Shown here piece after piece: positions 7,263 to 13,560 of a stretch of DNA of 26,310 nt (position 1 is its first letter; every line of letters starts with the position of its first letter). This DNA comes from JABDGC01 sp964449835 (GTDB lineage: Bacteria; Pseudomonadota; Gammaproteobacteria; DSM-16500). The stretch is taken from contig CAYVBZ010000031.1 of NCBI GenBank assembly GCA_964449835.1, positions 1 through 26,310 of the forward strand, in the 5' to 3' direction. Under the pieces are notes generated by a model that was not told where the DNA came from, ran no database searches, and saw only the letters and a list, made by a program, of their open reading frames with translations. The position numbers were made by a program, and so were the translations under genes.

Positions 7263-8969
7263 ATGCTTTTTACCCGATTTATAAAATCCTTATCACTAAC
7301 CGGTTTTTTGGTCCTGTCCTTGCTAAATCCTGCCTCTGCCGCTGAACTTCAAAATCTGCGTCATCAAACGCCCTCCTCCCTTTTAGGCTTGCTTCCCACC
7401 GCCACCACTGCGGGGAAGCCTCAACCCAGCCTGCAAGAGCAAAGCCGCAGCGTCGATTTTCAGCAAAGGCTGCATCTTCGCTTGCAACAAACGTATGATG
7501 GTTATCCGGTCTGGGGCGCTCAAGTGATGATGCATCTTCCTAAAACCCAATCTAGCCTGTCGAAACAACCCTGGCCCGCCCTCTTATATAACTCCGTTCA
7601 CCCTGAGAAGGTGCGAAGCGCCGTCTCGATGGGTGTCAGTATGAATGGTTTCATTTACCAAAATTTAGCCGCTGATTTACAGAAAACACCGGCCTTCGTT
7701 TTTAGTGAAACGCGGGCCCAAGAAGCCTTGACGCGGGCCGTTGCGCTCACTCAGCAAAAGTCAGGCCAAGCGTCTTCGATCAGCGGCCAAAAAGCACGCC
7801 TTTTTGTTTACGTGGACTCAAATCAAAAAGCGCATTGGGCTTACTTTATTCAATTTAAACAAACTAATCCCCAAGGTCTTCCTCAAAGGCCCTGTTATTT
7901 AATGGATGCCGTGACTTTTAAGGTTTATCAAACTTGGAATAATGTACAAACTCATCGAGGGCTCACAGAAAGTCTTGCGGGCGGCCATGGCGGCAACCTC
8001 AAGACGGGAATGATTGTTTATGATGATCTACCCAACGACCGTCCAGCCTTGCCCATCCGGCGAGATGAACGTCATCAATTTTGTTATCTAGAAAATCAGG
8101 ATGTTGTTGTCCGAGACGCCCGGCACAAAGACTTGCATCAACTCGACCTCCCTGAACAATTTGTTTGTAGCGCGCAAGACCCAAGGCATCAGAGTCTTTT
8201 TTGGAATGGCAGCTTGGATGCAGTCAATGGTGCATATTCTCCCGGCAATGACGCCTTGTATATTGGAAAAATCATTAAAGCAATGTATGAGGACTGGTAT
8301 GGCCTCCCGCCTTTGGTAAAAGAAAATGGCGGGCCGATGCGCCTCGTCATGCGGGTCCATGAAGATATGGAAAACGCCTACTGGGATGGTGAAACAATGA
8401 CCTTTGGCGACGGCGGATCCATGCTTTATCCTTTAGTGTCACTGGGCGTAGCAGCCCATGAAATTAGTCATGGTTTCACAGAACAACACGCTGGTTTGAT
8501 TTATGATGGACAATCCGGCGGCTTGAATGAATCCTTTTCGGACATGGCGGCCCAAGCGGCGGAATATTTTGCCTATGGAAAAAACCAATGGCAAATTGGT
8601 CCGGAAATTCTAAAAGAAAAGAACCAGGCTTTACGTTATATGGACCACCCGTCATTAGATTGTGCTGACCGCGGACCGGGAGAACAATGTTCGATTGAAA
8701 ATGTGCAGGAATATCAAATGGGCATGAATGTGCATTTGAGCAGCGGCATTTTTAACCGTGTGTTCTATTTAATGGGAACGGCACCAGGCTGGAACACTAA
8801 AAAAGCTTTTGATGTCATGGTCCAAGCGAACCGGCATTATTGGCTGCCGCTGACTAACTTTGCTGAAGCCGCCTGCGGGGTCATGGATGCGGTACGGGAT
8901 TATGGTTATTCGGAGCATGCGGCAAAATTTGCCTTCAAGAAAGTTGGACTGGATATCAATCAGTGCTAG
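7263..8969 (+). CDS. Secreted thermolysin-family (M4) zinc metalloprotease
   Basis: A secreted zinc endopeptidase of family M4. The sequence starts with a signal peptide (MLFTRFIKSLSLTGFLVLSL, cleavage near ASAA). An FTP/PepSY-type propeptide follows (about 30-235; RLHLRLQQTYDGYPVWGAQV). The catalytic domain has zinc motif HEISH (about 399-403), the third ligand Glu in GGLNESFSD (about 423) and the catalytic His in NVHLSSGIFN (about 491). All are in thermolysin order, so the enzyme should be active. I chose the ATG at 7263 because GGAG lies 6 bases upstream and the signal peptide then starts cleanly; an in-frame ATG at 7251 would add 4 residues. Length (568) resembles Legionella ProA/Msp and Pseudomonas elastase, both type II secretion substrates. 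That makes the gspDEF genes in this window a plausible export route. Confidence 0.92.
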   Translation: MLFTRFIKSLSLTGFLVLSLLNPASAAELQNLRHQTPSSLLGLLPTATTAGKPQPSLQEQSRSVDFQQRLHLRLQQTYDGYPVWGAQVMMHLPKTQSSLSKQPWPALLYNSVHPEKVRSAVSMGVSMNGFIYQNLAADLQKTPAFVFSETRAQEALTRAVALTQQKSGQASSISGQKARLFVYVDSNQKAHWAYFIQFKQTNPQGLPQRPCYLMDAVTFKVYQTWNNVQTHRGLTESLAGGHGGNLKTGMIVYDDLPNDRPALPIRRDERHQFCYLENQDVVVRDARHKDLHQLDLPEQFVCSAQDPRHQSLFWNGSLDAVNGAYSPGNDALYIGKIIKAMYEDWYGLPPLVKENGGPMRLVMRVHEDMENAYWDGETMTFGDGGSMLYPLVSLGVAAHEISHGFTEQHAGLIYDGQSGGLNESFSDMAAQAAEYFAYGKNQWQIGPEILKEKNQALRYMDHPSLDCADRGPGEQCSIENVQEYQMGMNVHLSSGIFNRVFYLMGTAPGWNTKKAFDVMVQANRHYWLPLTNFAEAACGVMDAVRDYGYSEHAAKFAFKKVGLDINQC

Positions 8970-9026
8970 AACAAGCCGTGTTCCTCGCAATGGTGGGCAA
9001 TACTATGCATCTTCCTTCCTTTCCGC

Positions 9027-9032
9027 TACAAT
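9027..9032 (+). promoter_or_regulatory. Candidate -10 box for tRNA-Gly
   Basis: TACAAT lies 14 bases before the mature tRNA start and is followed by a GC-rich stretch (CGCGGGAGCG) like the discriminator of stable-RNA promoters. No convincing -35 box is visible at the usual distance. Confidence 0.4.
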
Positions 9033-9046
9033 CGCGGGAGCGCTTT

Positions 9047-9117
9047 GCGGGTGTAGTTCAATGGTAGAACAGGAGCTTCCCAAGCTTCTAACGTGGGTTC
9101 GATTCCCATCACCCGCT
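9047..9117 (+). tRNA. tRNA-Gly (anticodon CCC)
   Basis: The cloverleaf is complete. The acceptor stem is GCGGGTG/CACCCGC, the D arm is GTTCAATGGTAGAAC, and the anticodon loop TTCCCAA has CCC at 9079-9081. The T arm is GTGGG-TTCGATT-CCCAT, and the discriminator base is T. The sequence closely resembles E. coli glyU. The 3' CCA is not encoded: the gene ends in CCCGCT followed by TTTG, so CCA must be added after transcription. The T-run just after the gene may help to end transcription. Confidence 0.96.
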
Positions 9118-9182
9118 TTTGTTTTCGCTTCATTCAGCGCATAATAGAAAGATGTTAAATCAACCTATTATAAGGATCTCTC

Positions 9183-10310
9183 ATGCGGCTATTAAAATGG
9201 ATGAGTGCGCTTCTCGGCCTCGTTATTCTTGCCCTTTTCGCGGGGGCCATTGCTGTGACCCTCTTAGTCGATCCCAATCAATTTAAACCCCTCATTATTT
9301 CTCAGTTTAAGCAGTTCACAGGCTTTGAAATGACTGTCCCCGGCAATTTATCTTGGTCTTTTTATCCCCGTTTCGGCATGCAGGCCACGGAAGTGAACGT
9401 CAAAGACCCCGCCGTTTTTAACGCCAATTTAAAAAACCTGGTCCTTCAAGCCAAATTGGCTCCCTTGCTGCATAAGCAGCTCGAAATTTCCAAGGTGAGA
9501 ATTGGCACGCTGCAAGTGAATCACTTACAAGCCACCAATGTGGCCGCGAAAATCCATTATGAAGGTAAAGTCTTAACACTTCGACATGTTCGCGCCGATC
9601 TTTATCAAGGCGCCTTATCTTCAGATGCGACGATTACGCTAAAAGACGCCGGACCGCGTTTGCATATCATAGGGAAGCTCAATCAGGTCAAGGTCGCAGA
9701 TTTATTGACAGGCCTTTCGGGCCAAACACCCAAATTACAATTTGATGCCCAAGGGGACCTTAATTGGGACCTGACAACAGAGGGCAAGAAAACCGAAACA
9801 CTTTTAAGTCATTTAAATGGAACGGGCCGCGCTAATTTGAGCAAAGGGTCCATTAAAGGAATAGACCTGGCTTATTTTGTAAATACCGCCGCGGCCTTAA
9901 TTAATAAAGAACCTTTGCCAACGCAGCCGCCCGCTGGTGAAACAGAATTTGGCCAGTTGACCGGAACGGCCACCTTTAAAGACGGCGTGATGTCTACAGA
10001 TGATCTCAGTTTAGACTCTTCTCTTTACTCTATGAAAGCACAAGGCTCAGTCGATCTGGTGAACAAGACACTGGATTACCGTCTGAATGTTAGCCCAAAA
10101 ATTCAAGAAAAAACCAATAAAATTTTGTCCCTCTATGGAAAAACAGTCCCTGTTCGCCTTTCTGGCAGTCTGAATGATCCTTCTGTGACGCTGGATACCC
10201 TGGCTTTAATGAAAGAAGTCGGACAAGAGCAATTGCAGCGTGTCGGCGAAGAAATTCAAAAAAGACTGCCTGATAAAGCCAATAGCTTTATCAAAAGCCT
10301 TTTCCATTAA
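9183..10310 (+). CDS. AsmA-family inner-membrane-anchored protein
   Basis: A short AsmA-family protein of 375 residues (E. coli AsmA is about 617). AsmA-like proteins are bridge-type periplasmic proteins anchored in the inner membrane and linked to outer-membrane lipid homeostasis. Residues 6-28 form the single N-terminal membrane anchor (MSALLGLVILALFAGAIAVT). It is followed by the conserved DPNQFKPLIISQFKQFTGFE and WSFYPRFGMQATEV segments of the AsmA N-terminal domain. The C-terminal half contains the repeated beta motif typical of the family, including GSIKGIDLAYFV and LTGTATFKDGVMSTDDLSLD (about 260-280). A strong AAGGA site lies just before the ATG. Length suggests the middle region is shortened, not broken. 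It is probably co-transcribed with the following xthA 19 bases downstream. Confidence 0.88.
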   Translation: MRLLKWMSALLGLVILALFAGAIAVTLLVDPNQFKPLIISQFKQFTGFEMTVPGNLSWSFYPRFGMQATEVNVKDPAVFNANLKNLVLQAKLAPLLHKQLEISKVRIGTLQVNHLQATNVAAKIHYEGKVLTLRHVRADLYQGALSSDATITLKDAGPRLHIIGKLNQVKVADLLTGLSGQTPKLQFDAQGDLNWDLTTEGKKTETLLSHLNGTGRANLSKGSIKGIDLAYFVNTAAALINKEPLPTQPPAGETEFGQLTGTATFKDGVMSTDDLSLDSSLYSMKAQGSVDLVNKTLDYRLNVSPKIQEKTNKILSLYGKTVPVRLSGSLNDPSVTLDTLALMKEVGQEQLQRVGEEIQKRLPDKANSFIKSLFH

Positions 10311-10329
10311 ATAGAGAATTTGCGCGTCC

Positions 10330-11115
10330 ATGTTTCGTCTGATCACAGCTAATCTAAACGGGATTCGCGCGGCTGCGCGCAAAGGTTTTTTTCAATGGGC
10401 AGCGGAACAGGACGCCGATTTGATTTGTCTGCAAGAATTAAAGGCGCATGAAGCGGACTTGCAAGACTTGGCCCTCAACCTTCCGGGTTATCAGACCTAT
10501 TACCATTGTGCCATCAAAAAGGGGTATAGCGGGGTTGGGATTCTGACGCGGCATTCGCCGCGTCAGGTTGTCAAAGGGTTGGGTTGGCCGGTTGCAGATG
10601 AGGAGGGACGTTATTTGCAGCTGGATTTTGACAAATTAAGCGTGATTTCTCTCTATCTTCCCTCAGGCACCAGTGGTGAAGCCCGTCAGGCGGTGAAATA
10701 CGATTTTCTGGCGCGTTATGAAAAGCATTTAAAACAACTCGGAAATGAAAAACGCGAATATATTATTTGCGGTGATTGGAACATTGCCCACACCCAACGC
10801 GATTTAAAAAATTGGCGCGCCAATCAAAAAAATTCCGGCTTCTTGCCTGAAGAAAGGGCTTGGATGGACAATTTATTTGGCCCCTTAGGCTTTGTGGATG
10901 CTTTCCGTGTCGTGAATCAAGAGCCAGAACAATATACTTGGTGGTCCTATCGTAGCCCTAACGCCTGGGACAAAAATGTGGGATGGCGTATTGATTATCA
11001 GGTCATCACGCCGGACCTTAAAAATAAAGTTCAAGCGGCCTTTATTTATCGCGACCAACGCTTTTCAGACCACGCTCCTTTGGTGATGGATTATAAGGCA
11101 AAAAACTTATTGTGA
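10330..11115 (+). CDS. xthA: Exodeoxyribonuclease III (AP endonuclease)
   Basis: Mg-dependent 3'-5' exonuclease and apurinic/apyrimidinic endonuclease of base-excision repair. The protein has the endonuclease/exonuclease/phosphatase fold motifs in order. They are ITANLNGIRAA at the N-terminus, the metal-binding Glu in CLQELKAHE (E36), GYSGVGILTR, GDWNIAH (about 150) and the closing SDHAPLVMDY with the catalytic Asp-His pair. Length (261) fits the family. It starts 19 bases after the AsmA gene without an obvious Shine-Dalgarno sequence, so it may depend on upstream translation. The sequence resembles the Neisseria/Pseudomonas type of ExoIII more than E. coli XthA, by impression only. Confidence 0.93.
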   Translation: MFRLITANLNGIRAAARKGFFQWAAEQDADLICLQELKAHEADLQDLALNLPGYQTYYHCAIKKGYSGVGILTRHSPRQVVKGLGWPVADEEGRYLQLDFDKLSVISLYLPSGTSGEARQAVKYDFLARYEKHLKQLGNEKREYIICGDWNIAHTQRDLKNWRANQKNSGFLPEERAWMDNLFGPLGFVDAFRVVNQEPEQYTWWSYRSPNAWDKNVGWRIDYQVITPDLKNKVQAAFIYRDQRFSDHAPLVMDYKAKNLL

Positions 11116-11129
11116 ACAAAAATTATTGT

Positions 11130-11145
11130 TTTTAGGGCCCTAAAA
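11130..11145. repeat. Perfect 16-bp palindrome downstream of xthA
   Basis: TTTTAGGGCCCTAAAA reads the same on both strands. It lies 14 bases after the xthA stop and about 70 bases before the next gene. It could be the base of a short terminator hairpin, flanked by T on one side and A on the other, or a protein-binding site. The sequence cannot decide between these. Confidence 0.6.
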
Positions 11146-11214
11146 GTGAAACTCTTAAGCTTATTTTAAGATCGGCGCTCTAGACTAAAAGTAAGAAGAA
11201 GCAATGAGGCAGGC

Positions 11215-11610
11215 ATGGAAAATGAAATGGGATGTATTTTGGCGCAAGGCCTAGATGGCTTGGAAGCTGTTTTAAATGAAATTATTGAGAAGTCCCAGGT
11301 GGACCCTGCTATGAAAGGAAGGGCCTATATGATTCTTTTTGAATTAGGAAACCAGAAGTCCTTAATTAAAATGGATTTAAATGAGTGGCCGGTTGTGTTT
11401 TGGTACTACGACTTATTAGGAAGACCCGCAACCTCCGCGGTGAAAGACCTTTTGGCCCGTTTTGCCTGGGAGAAGTGCGGCGAAAAAGAATTGTATTTCA
11501 AAGAAAAGGAAAAGACCGCGCTTGATTCAAAAGACAATGGCGGCGAAGAAGAAGGTGCCTTTGCAGAGTGGCGGAAAACGGTTTTTGAAGGCAGGTATGA
11601 GAAAGACTAG
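11215..11610 (+). CDS. Unrecognised small cytosolic protein
   Basis: I do not recognise this 131-residue protein. It has no signal peptide or membrane segment. The first 100 residues look folded and mostly helical (ILAQGLDGLEAVLNEIIEKS, then LNEWPVVFWYYDLLGRPATS). The last 30 are highly charged (KEKEKTALDSKDNGGEEEGA) and end in RYEKD. A GAGG ribosome-binding site lies about 6 bases before the ATG. The next gene begins 35 bases downstream on the same strand with a strong site, so the two may form a two-gene operon. Codon use and open-frame length support a real gene. Function is unknown. Confidence 0.65.
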   Translation: MENEMGCILAQGLDGLEAVLNEIIEKSQVDPAMKGRAYMILFELGNQKSLIKMDLNEWPVVFWYYDLLGRPATSAVKDLLARFAWEKCGEKELYFKEKEKTALDSKDNGGEEEGAFAEWRKTVFEGRYEKD

Positions 11611-11645
11611 AAAAATGGCGTACATTGGGATGAGGGAGGTGGCAA

Positions 11646-12014
11646 ATGACGAGAAAAACTGAAAATAAGCATTTCGGTCCAGAAGTGCCGCGGTTTGTCG
11701 ATTTTGGCCGCAATATTTTGCAGGCAAAATCCGGCCCCAAGCTCTTTGGTACAGTGCCCTTGTCCGTTCCCTTGCCTGACGCAGAAGCCATTCGAGAGGT
11801 CGCTGAGCAAGCGGCCCTTACTTTACCGCTGAATGAGGCGCAAAAAGAACAGGTCATCAAGCAAATTGTTTATTTTGCGGGCTTGGTGCAGAATCAAATG
11901 GATGCGGGTTCTGTCCGAGGGCTGATACAGCTTTACACACAAGGGATTAGATATGTCCCTGGAGAGATACCAGAAACGCCAGGGCTTGGGAAAGGGAAAA
12001 ACCCAAGTCGATGA
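11646..12014 (+). CDS. Unrecognised small protein with strong ribosome-binding site
   Basis: A 122-residue protein I cannot place in a family. It is preceded by GGGAGGTGGCAAATG, the best Shine-Dalgarno sequence in this part of the window, which fixes the start. There is no signal peptide or membrane segment. The middle (EAIREVAEQAALTLPLNEAQ followed by KEQVIKQIVYFAGLVQNQMD) is predicted helical. The N-terminal part (FVDFGRNILQAKSGPKLFG) and the C-terminal tail (PGEIPETPGLGKGKNPSR) look extended and Pro/Gly-rich. Its position 35 bases after the previous unknown gene suggests a shared transcript. Function is unknown. Confidence 0.65.
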   Translation: MTRKTENKHFGPEVPRFVDFGRNILQAKSGPKLFGTVPLSVPLPDAEAIREVAEQAALTLPLNEAQKEQVIKQIVYFAGLVQNQMDAGSVRGLIQLYTQGIRYVPGEIPETPGLGKGKNPSR

Positions 12015-12119
12015 TTGGACGCAACAAAGAAGCTAGGGTGTCAAAAAACAATCAAAATTGCTATTATATATTCAAGGAAGTTACTTCTAATATGTTCTAA
12101 ATAGGCAGGGTATTTTGAC

Positions 12120-12773
12120 ATGGAGAGTCGTTTTAGAAAACGAATTGCTTTGTTTCTTTTTCTGGCGATGACTTTTAGCAGGGCCATTGCGGACAGTACA
12201 GTTGTTGCTCCATCTACTTATGCTGTGCCCAATACCTATTACTATCATGGCGCACCTCCTTATCCAGTCGGTTGGTATATGTTCTATAACCCTGGCTCTG
12301 GCAATAGTAGTACGACTCCCCAAAATGCTGCGACAAGGCCAACTGATATTACTTGTCCTTCAGGAACAACCTCTAAGCCGCTTGTCTATACGAAACAAAC
12401 TTACCAAGCTCTGTCCGCGTGTAGGGACGTTAACCTTTGGACAGGAAATCATTCCGGTTCATATTATTATGATAGCTGGACCGAAAGCACAGTCGCGCCC
12501 ATGGATGCTTGGGTAATGATAAACAGTACCAATCTTAATAGTTCGAGAACAACGATAAATACTTGCGCTTATACGAATTATATTCGAGGGCATTGGTATC
12601 AATGGTATGGATATGCAGAAGATCCCAGTGATTGCACAATATCGATAGATATTCAATGCATTAATTTCACTACGCTCTATTATTTCTACCCTGCCACTTA
12701 TTCTACCAGCGCACCAACAGGGTCTGGTAATTGGATTTCTTGGATTTCAAGTATTGCCTGTACAACTTCTTGA
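12120..12773 (+). CDS. Secreted Tyr/Ser/Thr-rich protein of unknown function
   Basis: A 217-residue protein with a clear Sec signal peptide (RFRKRIALFLFLAMTFSRAI, cleavage near AIADS). The mature part is rich in Tyr, Ser, Thr, Asn and Trp (YAVPNTYYYHGAPPYPVGWY, GHWYQWYGYA). It contains several Cys, including C-P-S, SACRD, NTCAY, DCTIS, IQCIN and a C-terminal ACTTS, that could form disulfides. Lys is scarce after the signal. Composition and AT-rich codon use differ from the housekeeping neighbours. An extracellular or cell-surface role is likely; a recent origin or acquisition is possible. I do not recognise a family. A weak promoter-like sequence (GTGTCA, 18 bases, TATTAT at 12062) precedes it. 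Confidence 0.7.
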   Translation: MESRFRKRIALFLFLAMTFSRAIADSTVVAPSTYAVPNTYYYHGAPPYPVGWYMFYNPGSGNSSTTPQNAATRPTDITCPSGTTSKPLVYTKQTYQALSACRDVNLWTGNHSGSYYYDSWTESTVAPMDAWVMINSTNLNSSRTTINTCAYTNYIRGHWYQWYGYAEDPSDCTISIDIQCINFTTLYYFYPATYSTSAPTGSGNWISWISSIACTTS

Positions 12774-12825
12774 TCTCTTCAAGTGAACAAGGCCCGCACT
12801 TTTTTTAGTTCGTTTTGCTTGCAAT

Positions 12826-13545
12826 TTATAAGCCGAGGGCTTGTTTTTGTTTATGGAAAAGTGTTTGAATTCCCTGTTTTGCTAAGGCCAGCATGGTTTG
12901 GAGTTCGCTTTCACTAAAGCTATTATTTTCCGCGGTCCCTTGAATTTCGATAAACTCGCCCTGATCGGTCATCACAACATTCATGTCGGTTTCTGCTTTG
13001 GAATCTTCGGCATAATCTAAATCCACAATGGATTCACCTTGATAAATACCAACTGAAACAGAGGCCACTAATTGTTTGAGGGGGTTCGTTGCCAGTGTGC
13101 CTTGAGAAGTTAAAGCCTGCAGCGCATCAGCTACCGCGACGCAGCTGCCGGTAATAGCGGCGGTGCGTGTTCCGCCATCAGCTTGAATGACGTCGCAATC
13201 CACCATTAAGGTGTTTTCTCCCAAGGCTGCAAAATTGACGATGGTCCGCAAAGAGCGGCCAATTAAGCGTTGAATTTCCTGTGTTCTGCCGGTTTGTTTT
13301 CCTTTGCTGGCCTCGCGGGCAACTCGTTCGTGCGTTGCGCGGGGCAGCATGCCATATTCGGCAGTCAGCCAGCCGCGTTTGCTGTCTTTTAGAAAAGGCG
13401 GCACGCCGCGCGTGAAACTTGCAGTGCAAATGACTTTGGTGTCGCCAAACTCAACCAGCACGGAACCTTCTGCATGTTTGGTGTAATGGCGCGTAAAACA
13501 AATCTCGCGAAGCTCATGGGCGCCGCGTTGGCTGGGTCGTGTCAT
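12826..13545 (-). CDS. rph: Ribonuclease PH
   Basis: Phosphorolytic 3'-5' exoribonuclease that trims the 3' ends of tRNA precursors. The N-terminus RPSQRGAHELREICFTRHYT and the phosphate-binding and catalytic stretch GNTLMVDCDVIQADGGTRTA-like sequence (here ENTLMVDCDVIQADGGTRTA) are diagnostic. So are the GWLTAEYGMLPRATHERVAR motif and the C-terminal TDMNVVMTDQGEFIEIQGTA. Length (239) is normal. The start at 13545 lies 15 bases after the mrcA stop, so the two are likely one transcript. The gene faces the secreted-protein gene tail to tail, with 52 bases between. Because the nearby tRNA-Gly lacks an encoded CCA, end trimming and CCA addition would be needed for its maturation. Confidence 0.96.
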   Translation of the reverse strand: MTRPSQRGAHELREICFTRHYTKHAEGSVLVEFGDTKVICTASFTRGVPPFLKDSKRGWLTAEYGMLPRATHERVAREASKGKQTGRTQEIQRLIGRSLRTIVNFAALGENTLMVDCDVIQADGGTRTAAITGSCVAVADALQALTSQGTLATNPLKQLVASVSVGIYQGESIVDLDYAEDSKAETDMNVVMTDQGEFIEIQGTAENNSFSESELQTMLALAKQGIQTLFHKQKQALGL

Positions 13546-13560
13546 GATTTTATTTCCTGA

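Noticed and set aside
8860..9144. Open frame of 94 codons ending in SSMVEQELPKLLTWVRFPSPA
   Set aside because: It overlaps the M4 protease end and reads through the tRNA-Gly; this peptide pattern is the well-known false translation of a tRNA gene.
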